From: Pseudomonadota bacterium
GTDB lineage: Bacteria > Myxococcota > Myxococcia > Myxococcales > Vulgatibacteraceae
Direction: 5' to 3'
Length of the DNA: 12,248 nucleotides
Assembly: GCA_023436385.1 (NCBI GenBank)
Contig: JAEZJH010000325.1
Coordinates: 1 to 12,248 of the forward strand
Shown: piece after piece, positions 5,605 to 12,248 of the stretch
Position numbering within the stretch: the stretch's first letter is position 1
Layout of the letters: every line of letters starts with the position of its first letter
Position numbers and translations under genes: made by a program
The notes under the pieces: generated by a model
What the model was told of the DNA's origin: nothing
The model's database searches: none
Seen by the model: only the letters and a program-made list of their open reading frames with translations

Positions 5605-8568
5605 TTACGGAGCAGCGAGCGGGATCACCGTCACACCCCAGTAGCCGGACGCCGCGTAGGCCTTGGTCCCGTAGACCCGCACCTGGCTCGACCAGCCCTC
5701 GAGCGGCGTGAACGACTCGAGGGTCACCACGTCGGCGTCGGCGACGCTGTAGACCGCCACGCCCGACGGGTAGCCGGTGTTGAAGAAGGCCCGGGTCCCC
5801 ACGAACGCCTGCAGCCAGCCGTAGTGCGGCGCGGCGATCGAGCCGCCCAACTCCAGGTCCTGCGGGTCGGTGACGTCGATGGCGCCCAACCGGCTCTCGT
5901 ACTGGTAGCCTTCCCCGTCGTTCCAGGAGCGGTAGCCGTTCCACACCGCCCGGTTCCCCTGGATCGACACCTGGTTGATCCAGGTGTTCGGCGTGTTGAG
6001 CGGCAGCCGGTCGAGGAGCACCGCCACCTGCGGGAGGAGCCGCACCGTGTTCAGGGTGTAGGCGGGCGCGCGGGAGTAGTCGTAGGCCTGGTTCGGATCG
6101 ACCGACGGCCAGTAGGTGACGTCGAGGGTGTAGGCGATGTTCCGGTCGTCGGAGACGCCGAGCACGTAGCCGGGGACGTTGAGCTTGGGCAGGGTCACCG
6201 GCTGCGACGGCACGGAGAGGTCGATCCGGTCGAGGTAGTAGCGGACCAGCCGCTGGCCGTTGGTGGCGAGGCCGGCGTCCTCGTAGTGCGAGAAGTGGAG
6301 CACGTCGCCCTTGGCGAAGAGCCCGTAGACCCACCCCATGTCGTTGGAGAGGTCGACCCGCGCGGCGATCGCCGGCTCCGTCGGGTCGGCGAGATCCACC
6401 ACGTAGAGGCGATCGTGATCGGGCTGGCCCTCACCCTTGTCGGTGCCGCCCTCGGCGGCGTCGTAGTACCAGTACGAGTACGGGCGCACGTGGAAGACCA
6501 GCTTGTCGCCGCCGACCTGCGTCACCTCGTCGCCGCCGTAGTACCAGGGCTGGAACCAGCACCAGCCGTAGTACCAGTAGGAGAGGAAGGGCAGCACCGT
6601 CTCGCCGGTCACCACCGGCGCCGTCGGCGTGGCGAAGTCGACGATCCGCACCGTCGCCTTCTGGGTCCGCCAGTCGTTCGAGACCAGGTAGACGTAGCGG
6701 CCGTTCACGAACATCCGCGAGTACGGCGCGGTGACCTGCACCTCCGCCAGCGGGGCGCCGAGATCCGGATCGGCGAGCGGCACCACCACCAGGCGGGTGT
6801 CGCCGCTCCACCAGTCGCCGACCAGCTGCACGCCGACGCCGTTGACCTCGGCGAACTCGAGGACGTTCCGGGCGAGATCCAGCTCCCCGACGATCTTCGG
6901 GGCGTCGCGGTTGGTGGCGTTCACCACCTGCAGCTTCTCGTCGGAGACGGTGAGGATCCGGTCGCCCGACACCAGCGCCCGGCGCACGCTGCCGCCGCCC
7001 TCGACCAGGCCGCGGAGGGTGAGGTCGGTCCGGCTGAAGTCGACCAGCTGCACGCCGCCCTGGTGCGTGTAGTAGCCGGTGGTCTGGTCGAAGCCGTAGG
7101 AGTGGAACGGCACCATCACCAGGCCCAGGTCGTCGAGGACCTTGAAGACCTTGTCCCGGTCGTCGACGTCGTCGGGGACCCAGCCCCAGTCGCCGCCGAA
7201 GGAGACGCGGTCGAGGAGGATGGGCGCGGCGGTGATGTCGGTGACGTCGAAGAGCGAGACGGAGAGGCGCCAGTCGCCGTTGCCGGTGCTGTTGTCGTGG
7301 CCCAGGGCGACCAGGCGATCGCCGCGCGGGACCAGGTGATCGAGCCAGCCCGGCATCTCCAGCTCGCCGCGCTGGACCGGAGCGGCGGGGTCGGTGAGGT
7401 CGAGGACGAAGAGCGGATCGACCTGCTCAAAGGTGACCACGTAGCCGCGGATGCCGTCGAAGCGGACCGCGGTGAGGGATTCGGGGCGTGGCAGGGAGAG
7501 GGTGAGGTGGCCGAGCTGGGTGAGGGTGCCGCCGGCGCCGATCGCGAAGGTGGACAGCTCGGGGTTCCCGTTGCCCCAGCCCGGGCCGGTGACCACCCGG
7601 AGCACGCCGTCGTACTCGTCGAGGGCCCAGCGGGAGGGGACCATCCCCGGCACGTCGGCCGAGCCGCGGAGCACGATCTGGCCGCCCGGATCGGAGATGT
7701 CCACCTCCTGCAGCTGGGTCCGGTACTCGTAGCCGTTCTCGTAGTCGTAATACGGCGTGGCCACGTGGATGGTGGTCGGCGTCACGTGGACGTGGTTGTT
7801 CCAGCCGTAGTTCTCGAGCGGGAACTGCTCGCGGTCGACCACCGTCGCCGCCGCCGGGTTCGCCAGGTTCACCGAGAGGATCACCGTCGCGGAGGTGTCG
7901 TCGGCGGTGTTGTAATAGTCGTACCAGGCGTAGCGGTTGGAGACGGCGTAGAGCACGTCGCCGACGATACGGGTGTCGGTGATGTTGCCCTCCACCGGGA
8001 TGCGTCCGAGGATCGCCGGTGCGGCCGGGTTCGCGACGTCGACGATGACGATCAGGCTGCCGCGGAAGGTCTGCACCGCGGCGTCGGTCTCCGCGTAGAA
8101 GACGTCGTAGTAGTTGCTGGTGATCACGTAGGCCCGGCCGTCACGGATATACATCTCGACCGGGTAGCCGCGGACCGGGGCGCTGCCCAAAAGCCGCGGG
8201 TGGTGGCGATCGGTCAGGTCGACGATCTGCAGGCCGCGATACTGGTTCAACACGTAAAGCGTGTCGCCGTCGAGGCGGACCACGTCCGCCTCCTCCACCG
8301 TGCGGGCCTGCCCGCCGCCGCCGTCGCCCGTGGGCGCTCCCGCGCCGCCGGCGCCGTTCCCCGCATCCTCCTCGCCGCGGCCCGGGGAGAGGACGTCGCC
8401 GCCGGTGGGACTCCCGGAGACGAACTCCGTCTGGCCGGTGGGGTAGTTCCCGGTGCCGTCGGGAAGCCCGACGGCATCCCGGTCCAACTCCGCGCCGCAG
8501 GCGGCGACCGCCGTGGCGACCAGCGCCGCCAGGAGCAGGCGGCCATAGCTGCGAGAAACGGAACTCAT
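5605..8568 (-). CDS. Beta-propeller domain lipoprotein (Beta_propel / COG4880 type)
   Basis: A 987-residue envelope lipoprotein. The N-terminus has an Arg-containing start, hydrophobic residues 11-22 and lipobox AVAAC (Cys24). Residues 36-88 are a Gly/Pro/Asp-rich linker. The propeller begins with VEEADVVRLDGDTLYV (91-106), the hallmark 'G-V-x-E-x-D-x-x-K-x-D-G-x-x-x-Y' opening of secreted proteins with the Beta_propel domain. Repeated blade strands such as LQIVDLTDRHHPRLLG, LIVIVDVANPAAPAILGRI and RLYVVDLADPTEPAIAARV follow ('hydrophobic-V-D-hydrophobic-x-[DN]-P-x-x-P'). Two dense aromatic patches occur, YWYYGWCWFQPWYY (664-677) and YSYWYY (697-702). The ATG at 8566-8568 has GGGAGG five bases upstream. 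No enzyme motif is visible; ligand binding or a structural envelope role is an inference. It appears to be transcribed alone, with hairpins on both sides. Confidence 0.9.
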   Translation of the reverse strand: MSSVSRSYGRLLLAALVATAVAACGAELDRDAVGLPDGTGNYPTGQTEFVSGSPTGGDVLSPGRGEEDAGNGAGGAGAPTGDGGGGQARTVEEADVVRLDGDTLYVLNQYRGLQIVDLTDRHHPRLLGSAPVRGYPVEMYIRDGRAYVITSNYYDVFYAETDAAVQTFRGSLIVIVDVANPAAPAILGRIPVEGNITDTRIVGDVLYAVSNRYAWYDYYNTADDTSATVILSVNLANPAAATVVDREQFPLENYGWNNHVHVTPTTIHVATPYYDYENGYEYRTQLQEVDISDPGGQIVLRGSADVPGMVPSRWALDEYDGVLRVVTGPGWGNGNPELSTFAIGAGGTLTQLGHLTLSLPRPESLTAVRFDGIRGYVVTFEQVDPLFVLDLTDPAAPVQRGELEMPGWLDHLVPRGDRLVALGHDNSTGNGDWRLSVSLFDVTDITAAPILLDRVSFGGDWGWVPDDVDDRDKVFKVLDDLGLVMVPFHSYGFDQTTGYYTHQGGVQLVDFSRTDLTLRGLVEGGGSVRRALVSGDRILTVSDEKLQVVNATNRDAPKIVGELDLARNVLEFAEVNGVGVQLVGDWWSGDTRLVVVPLADPDLGAPLAEVQVTAPYSRMFVNGRYVYLVSNDWRTQKATVRIVDFATPTAPVVTGETVLPFLSYWYYGWCWFQPWYYGGDEVTQVGGDKLVFHVRPYSYWYYDAAEGGTDKGEGQPDHDRLYVVDLADPTEPAIAARVDLSNDMGWVYGLFAKGDVLHFSHYEDAGLATNGQRLVRYYLDRIDLSVPSQPVTLPKLNVPGYVLGVSDDRNIAYTLDVTYWPSVDPNQAYDYSRAPAYTLNTVRLLPQVAVLLDRLPLNTPNTWINQVSIQGNRAVWNGYRSWNDGEGYQYESRLGAIDVTDPQDLELGGSIAAPHYGWLQAFVGTRAFFNTGYPSGVAVYSVADADVVTLESFTPLEGWSSQVRVYGTKAYAASGYWGVTVIPLAAP

Positions 8569-8598
8569 CGGAACCTCCCGCGCGACTGCGACCCCAGC

Positions 8599-8604
8599 AG
8601 CATA
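8599..8604 (-). promoter_or_regulatory. Weak candidate -10 box for the beta-propeller gene
   Basis: TATGCT on the minus strand lies 30 bases upstream of the ATG and matches four of six -10 positions. It would leave a leader of about 24 bases that includes the GGGAGG site. No -35 element is recognisable. The gap also holds the hairpin that ends cydB. Confidence 0.22.
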
Positions 8605-8619
8605 GCCGGGCGAGCGAAG

Positions 8620-8637
8620 GGCGGGCAGGGGCCCGCC
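8620..8637 (-). terminator. Hairpin downstream of cydB
   Basis: GGCGGGC (8620-8626) and GCCCGCC (8631-8637) are perfect inverted repeats around a four-base loop, 42 bases after the cydB stop in the direction of transcription. There is no T run. It probably separates cydAB from the beta-propeller gene. Confidence 0.4.
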
Positions 8638-8679
8638 TCCGGGTTCCGTATGCGGTCGTGAATACGCCTACCCGACGGG

Positions 8680-9723
8680 CTACGGTACGGACCGCCGGTC
8701 GCTCCCGCCGCGGTCGAGGGGCTCGAAGGCGGGCTCCCGTTTGAAGATCCGGAACAGCGCGTAGAGCGACGGGAGCAGGATCACCGACCCCCCGGCCAGG
8801 GCGTAGAGCACCAGCTTCAGGGTGAGATCGGGGGCGCTCGCCCCGGCGATCGTCACGTTCGGGTAGACCAGGTAGGGGTATTGCGCCGCGCCCCAGCCCA
8901 GGATCACCAGGGTCACCACCGCGCCGGCGGCGATCCGGGCGATCCCGAAGCGCCGGGTCCAGAGGGCGAAGCCCGCCAGCGCCGCCGCCAGGGCGGTGCC
9001 GCCGAGGAGCGGCAAGGTCCACCACGAGCCGAGGAGCCGGGCGCCGAAGTGGGCGGCGCCGGGACCGGCGGCGAGGGCGGAGACCGCGGCCAGGACCACC
9101 GTCACCCCCAGGGCCCAGAGGGCCCGGATGCGGAAGTCGCCGGCAAGGGCCGGATCGCTGGTCTCGTTGGTGAGGTAGGCGGCGGCGAGGAAGGCGAAGA
9201 GCGCCAGGGCGAAGAGCCCCACCGCGAAGGGGAAGAGGCCGAGCCAGGGCCGGAAGAAGCCGTCCACCGGCGCGCCGTTCTCCAGCTCGATCCCGGCGGT
9301 GACCGCCCCCAGGCCGATCCCCAGGAGCACCGGGGAGATCATGCTGGCCACCGCGAAGGTCCGGCCCCAGCGCCGCTGCAGCTGGTTGCCGGCGAGGGTG
9401 TCGTAGTGGCGGAAGGTGAAGGCCGAGCCGCGGAAGACGATCCCGAGCAGGAGGCCGGCGAGCGGCACGTGGAGCGCGGTGGCGATCGCCGCGAAGGCGA
9501 TCGGGAAGCAGGTGAAGAGCACCACCACCACCACGATCAGCCAGACGTGGTTGGCCTCCCAGACCGGGGCCATCGCCTCGGTGATCGCCTCCCGCTGCTC
9601 GCGCTTCCGGGGGCCGCGGGCGAAGAGGTCCCAGACCCCGCCGCCGAAGTCGGCGCCGCCGAGGAGCGCGTAGACGATCAGGGCGATCAGCATTACCGCC
9701 GCGAGGGCGTCGGGCAGAGTCAC
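8680..9723 (-). CDS. cydB: Cytochrome bd-type quinol oxidase subunit II
   Basis: The structural partner of CydA in the inner-membrane bd oxidase. It has 347 residues and about eight hydrophobic segments. Family motifs are clear: GGADFGGGVWDLFA at residues 22-35, APVWEANHVWLI near 52-63, FTCFPIAFA, and IVFRGSAFTFRHYD near 95-108. The start is the GTG at 9721-9723, which overlaps the cydA stop (GTGA) and has GGAGG seven bases upstream, giving the usual MTLPDALA-type N-terminus. The C-terminus (FKREPAFEPLDRGGSDRRS) is a short charged cytoplasmic tail. The length fits the shorter CydB forms. No cydX-like micro-gene is visible in the 111 bases downstream, and no cydDC assembly genes are in the window. 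Confidence 0.95.
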   Translation of the reverse strand: MTLPDALAAVMLIALIVYALLGGADFGGGVWDLFARGPRKREQREAITEAMAPVWEANHVWLIVVVVVLFTCFPIAFAAIATALHVPLAGLLLGIVFRGSAFTFRHYDTLAGNQLQRRWGRTFAVASMISPVLLGIGLGAVTAGIELENGAPVDGFFRPWLGLFPFAVGLFALALFAFLAAAYLTNETSDPALAGDFRIRALWALGVTVVLAAVSALAAGPGAAHFGARLLGSWWTLPLLGGTALAAALAGFALWTRRFGIARIAAGAVVTLVILGWGAAQYPYLVYPNVTIAGASAPDLTLKLVLYALAGGSVILLPSLYALFRIFKREPAFEPLDRGGSDRRSVP

Positions 9724-11039
9724 GGGACCACCTCCTCCCGCGCGATCGCGTCGGGGCTACGGCGCACCTGCCGGTAGAGGATGGCGATCACCGCCGCGGC
9801 CAGGCCCAGGTAGACCAGGGTGAAGACGGTGAACGGCACCACCAGGCCGGGCATCGGGGTCACCGTGTCGGCGGTGCGGAGCACGTTGTAAATCACCCAC
9901 GGCTGCCGGCCGAACTCGGTGACGAACCAGCCGAACTCCACCGCCAGGAAGCCGAAGGGCGAGGCGATCACCGTGGCGATCAGGAACTTCCGGGAGATGG
10001 TGAGGTCGCGTTTCCGGTACCAGAGCAGGACCGCCCAGAGCGAGAGGGCGAGCAGGGCCATCCCCAGGCCCACCATGATCTGGAAGGAGTAGTGGGTGGC
10101 CGTCGGCGGCCACTCGTCCCGCGGGAACTCCTCGAGGCCCTTTACGGTGGCGTCGAAGGAGCCGAAGGCGAGGAAGGAGAGGCCGCCGGGGATCTCGATG
10201 GCGAACCTCGTCTCCATCGCCTCGTCGTCGGAGATGCCGCCGATGCGGAGCGGCGCGCCGGCCTCGGTGCGGTACTGGCCCTCCATCGCCGCCAGCTTCG
10301 CCGGCTGGTGGGTGGCCACCTGCTTCGCCGACCAGTCGCCGACCAGCGGCTGCACCAGCGCCATCGGGATGGCGAGGGAGAGGGCGATCCCCAAGGCCTT
10401 CCGGTGGAAGCTGCTCCGGGGGCTCTTCAGGAGCACCGCGGCGTGGATCCCCGCCACCGCGAAGGCCGTGCCCATGTAGGCGGCGACCAGCATGTGGATG
10501 ATCAGGTGCGGCGCCATCGGCGTCCCCATCGCGGCGATCGGGTCAATGTCGAGGAACTCGCCGTTCTCGAAGCGGAAGCCACGGGGGGCGTTCATCCAGG
10601 CGTTGGCGATGATCACGAAGACCGCGCTCATCGCCCCGGAGATGGCGACCAGCACGCCGGCGCCCACGTGGAGCCAGGGTTTGATGCGGTCCCAGCCGTA
10701 GAGGTAGACGCCCAGGAAGATCGCCTCGGCGAAGAAGGCGAAGCCCTCGAGCGAGAAGGGCATGCCGATGATCGGGCCGGCGTGCTCCATGAACCGCGGG
10801 AAGAGGAGCCCCAGCTCGATGGAGAGCACGGTGCCGGAGACGGCGCCGACGGCGAACAGCACCGCGGTGCCCTTGGCCCAGGCGCGGGTGAGGTCGTGGT
10901 ACACGCCCTTACCGGTGCGGAGCCAGGCCACCTCGGCGATCACCATGAGGAGCGGCATGGCGATGCCGGCGCAGGCGAAGAGGATGTGGAACGCGAGCGA
11001 CATGCCCATCTGGGCGCGCGCGAAGAGCAAGTTTTCCAT
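9720..11039 (-). CDS. cydA: Cytochrome bd-type quinol oxidase subunit I
   Basis: The catalytic inner-membrane subunit that oxidises quinol and reduces O2 to water. It has 439 residues and about nine membrane segments. By alignment of motifs to E. coli CydA, the heme ligands are present: His18 in AFHILFA (E. coli His19), His182 in LIIHMLVAAY (His186), Met322 in SFQIMVGLG (Met393) and Glu375 in TEFGRQPW (Glu445). The quinol-site residues Lys248 and Glu253 (KLAAMEG) also match. The loop between KLAAMEG and SFQIMVG is short, which places it in the short-Q-loop group that includes cyanide-insensitive oxidases; heme type cannot be read from sequence. The ATG at 11037-11039 gives the family's usual N-terminus but has no Shine-Dalgarno (TTCTCCCCTCCG precedes it). 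cydB follows with a GTGA overlap. Confidence 0.96.
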   Translation of the reverse strand: MENLLFARAQMGMSLAFHILFACAGIAMPLLMVIAEVAWLRTGKGVYHDLTRAWAKGTAVLFAVGAVSGTVLSIELGLLFPRFMEHAGPIIGMPFSLEGFAFFAEAIFLGVYLYGWDRIKPWLHVGAGVLVAISGAMSAVFVIIANAWMNAPRGFRFENGEFLDIDPIAAMGTPMAPHLIIHMLVAAYMGTAFAVAGIHAAVLLKSPRSSFHRKALGIALSLAIPMALVQPLVGDWSAKQVATHQPAKLAAMEGQYRTEAGAPLRIGGISDDEAMETRFAIEIPGGLSFLAFGSFDATVKGLEEFPRDEWPPTATHYSFQIMVGLGMALLALSLWAVLLWYRKRDLTISRKFLIATVIASPFGFLAVEFGWFVTEFGRQPWVIYNVLRTADTVTPMPGLVVPFTVFTLVYLGLAAAVIAILYRQVRRSPDAIAREEVVP

Positions 11040-11300
11040 CGGAGGGGAGAATACGCGGGGAGGCGGGGTTGGCCAGCGGATTCCCGCGCGGCTCGGATGC
11101 TTGGGCCCCGCCGGGGTTGCGTGACGGGCGTTCTTGCGTCGCGGCGTTCCCCGGTGGGGCGGCGATGTATGTGTCGGGAACGGATGTGTGGGGTCGGGAC
11201 ACGGGGCACCGACCGGGCGGGACCGGGCGTCCGGACGGTGGGCCGGTCCTTCGGCCCGGGCGCGACCGGAGCGGGGAGCGCTCGTCCCGGGCGCCTCGGG
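11040..11300. other. Intergenic region between mgsA and cydA
   Basis: 261 bases without a convincing gene. They hold the candidate cydA promoter (11048-11075), two near-identical 10-base direct repeats (ATGTGTCGGG at 11169-11178 and ATGTGTGGGG at 11184-11193), a tandem GACCGGGCGG/GACCGGGCGT (11211-11230), a palindrome CGTCCGGACG (11228-11237) and a small GGGCCG...CGGCCC hairpin (11240-11257) that may help end the mgsA transcript. Open frames here lack ribosome-binding sites and family features. Confidence 0.5.
11048..11075 (-). promoter_or_regulatory. Candidate cydAB promoter, placing transcription start close to the ATG
   Basis: On the minus strand TGGCCA (11070-11075) and TATTCT (11048-11053) are separated by 16 bases, each matching four of six sigma-70 consensus positions. 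Only eight bases lie between the -10 box and the cydA ATG, so transcription would begin at or next to the start codon. No recognisable FNR half-site pair was seen nearby. Confidence 0.33.
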
Positions 11301-11711
11301 TCAGGTGGCGTCGGGATCGGGGCAGTGGGGTGGCGCCTCGCGCTCGAGCCAGGCGAGGACCGCGTCGGCCGCCCCCAGGTTGGTGGCCAGCGGCACCCCG
11401 TGGACGTCGCAGATCCGCATCAGCGCGGAGACATCGGGCTCGTGGGGCTGGGCGGTGAGCGGGTCGCGGAAGAAGACCACGGCGATCACCCGGCCCTCCG
11501 CGATCCGGGCGCCCATCTGCTGATCGCCGCCGAGGGGCCCGGAGAGGAGCTTCTCCCGGACCCGCACGCCGGCCCGCTCCTCGAGGGTTCGGCCGGTGGT
11601 GCCGGTGGTGACCAGCGGGTAGCGCGCGAAGAGGTCGCGGTGGGCCCGGACCCAGTCGACCAGGGCTCCCTTCTTCGCGTCGTGGGCGATCAGGGCCAGG
11701 GCGCGATCCAT
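11301..11711 (-). CDS. mgsA: Methylglyoxal synthase
   Basis: A cytoplasmic enzyme converting dihydroxyacetone phosphate to methylglyoxal and phosphate, a bypass of lower glycolysis. From the ATG at 11709-11711 the protein has 136 residues and begins MDRALALIAHDAKK, as family members do. An in-frame ATG at 11742-11744 would add 11 residues and overlap the upstream ligD remnant; neither start has a clear ribosome-binding site. The family signature is complete: His10-Asp11 and Lys14, the phosphate loop TTGTTG (35-40), SGPLGGDQQ (57-65) with the catalytic base Asp63 (E. coli Asp71), and FFRDPLTAQPHEPDV (80-94) with His90 and Asp93 (E. coli His98 and Asp101). It lies 16 bases downstream of the ligD remnant's stop and was probably transcribed with it. 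Confidence 0.94.
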   Translation of the reverse strand: MDRALALIAHDAKKGALVDWVRAHRDLFARYPLVTTGTTGRTLEERAGVRVREKLLSGPLGGDQQMGARIAEGRVIAVVFFRDPLTAQPHEPDVSALMRICDVHGVPLATNLGAADAVLAWLEREAPPHCPDPDAT

Positions 11712-11727
11712 GGGGCGAGTCTGTGCA

Positions 11728-12015
11728 TCAGGCCCGGGAGACATCGCCCGGCGGCAGGAAGCGGGCCACGGCGCCGAGGAGCGGGGCGAGGTCGTAGCGG
11801 TCGCCGCCGGTGGGCGGGCACCAGAGGTCGTCCCGCTCCTCGACCCGGTCCGGGACGTCGGCCAGGGTGAAGTCGCCGATCTCGATCCCCCGCTCGACCT
11901 CCTCCCATGTCACCGGCGTGGAGACGGAGGCCTCGAGCTTCGGACGCACCGAATACACCGACGCCAGGGTGGAGCCCCAGCGGTTCTGGTTGTAGTCGAC
12001 TCCGGCCCCGCGCTC
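11728..12015 (-). pseudogene. LigD-type primase/polymerase domain, C-terminal remnant
   Basis: About 95 residues match the C-terminal end of the LigD polymerase (PolDom) family, which extends ends during non-homologous end joining. Visible motifs are VDYNQNRWGSTLASVYSVRP, then ASVSTPVTWEEVERGIEIGD, then FTLADVPDRVEERDDLW; the family pattern is 'DYnQN-x-x-x-T-x-A-x-YSVRP...PVStPvtWeEv...f-t-x-x-n-v-p-x-R'. A normal stand-alone domain has roughly 300 residues, and the catalytic Asp-x-Asp part should lie upstream. Here similarity stops abruptly at about 12003-12015, just before VDYNQN. The frame stays open to an ATG at 12207, but those extra ~64 residues do not resemble LigD in this or either other minus frame. 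I read it as a 5'-truncated gene; a chimeric assembly junction is the main alternative. Confidence 0.65.
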
Positions 12016-12248
12016 GGGGGGTTGATCAGGTCCCGCAAGGTGGTCGACCCGTACGACCGCGCCGTCGACATCGATGAAGTTGCGCCGTCCGGAGCCGGAC
12101 CAAGTGGCGATGGTAGGACTGACTGGAACGGGATGAAGGCCGGGGAACCGCCGGCGTGTGGAATGCCGAGGCCCGACACGGCCGCCCTCGGACCCGCCCC
12201 AGAACACCGATCGGCAAGAAGCGATGGGATTTGAATCACCTACAACTC
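12016..12248. other. Unassigned sequence at the window end, upstream of the ligD remnant
   Basis: I recognise no gene in these 233 bases. Minus-strand frames are partly open; one reads GRRNFIDVDGAVVRVDHLAG, continuous with the ligD remnant, with fairly high third-position GC, but it matches no family I know. The last ~35 bases are less GC-rich. No terminal inverted repeat or transposase motif is visible. Confidence 0.3.

Noticed and set aside
5497..8661. A 1054-codon open frame on the plus strand opposite the beta-propeller gene
   Set aside because: It is rich in Val, Asp, His, Arg and Gly in a pattern produced by reading GC-rich codons backwards. It has no domain, signal or ribosome-binding site, while the minus strand encodes a recognisable lipoprotein with family motifs.
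10092..11870. A 592-codon open frame on the plus strand across mgsA and cydA
   Set aside because: It lies antisense to two well-identified enzymes, has the same low-complexity Arg/Gly/Glu/Asp-rich composition and matches no family.
12222..12248. tRNA-like T-arm (GATTCAAATC on the minus strand) at the window edge
   Set aside because: The bases flanking the would-be T-loop do not pair into a five-base stem, and no acceptor or anticodon arm can be drawn with the neighbouring sequence.
1..12248. CRISPR array, insertion sequence, phage or defence system
   Set aside because: No regularly spaced repeats, terminal inverted repeats, transposase, integrase or known defence-protein motifs were found on either strand.

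Overview
The window is very GC-rich, with codons ending almost always in G or C. Its genes are of kinds common in Myxococcota (formerly deltaproteobacteria): a cysteine-rich mini-lipoprotein, a lipoprotein built of choice-of-anchor-D repeats, a COG4880-type beta-propeller lipoprotein, a YyaL/DUF255 protein and a stand-alone LigD-type polymerase fragment. I infer a myxobacterium-like Gram-negative host. The assignment rests on gene content, not on a database search.

Layout. The plus strand (1-2584) carries the 3' end of a YyaL-type thioredoxin-domain gene, a small Cys-rich lipoprotein whose GTG start overlaps the yyaL stop, and then argC and argB (steps 3 and 2 of arginine synthesis), joined by another GTGA start/stop overlap. 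A strong 18-bp hairpin at 2607-2646 separates argB from a convergent block. Everything from 2660 to about 12015 lies on the minus strand. In transcription order this is the remnant of a LigD-type primase/polymerase gene, mgsA (methylglyoxal synthase), cydA-cydB (cytochrome bd-type quinol oxidase, GTGA overlap), a 987-residue beta-propeller lipoprotein, and a long choice-of-anchor-D lipoprotein.

How the genes fit together. argC-argB form one translationally coupled pair, and CydAB make a complete high-affinity terminal oxidase. The three lipoproteins are probably envelope proteins of unknown role. The window is mostly ordinary chromosomal housekeeping sequence, and I see no CRISPR array, defence island, phage or insertion sequence.

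The observations most worth following are these. (1) The choice-of-anchor-D gene is interrupted by a single in-frame TAG at 3026-3028. After it, 121 further codons run in the same frame with gene-like codon use and read as the rest of the C-terminal domain. (2) LigD similarity ends abruptly near 12010, leaving only the last ~95 residues of a polymerase domain next to about 235 bases I cannot assign. (3) cydA has no Shine-Dalgarno sequence, and a promoter-like pair sits so close to its ATG that a leaderless mRNA is plausible.
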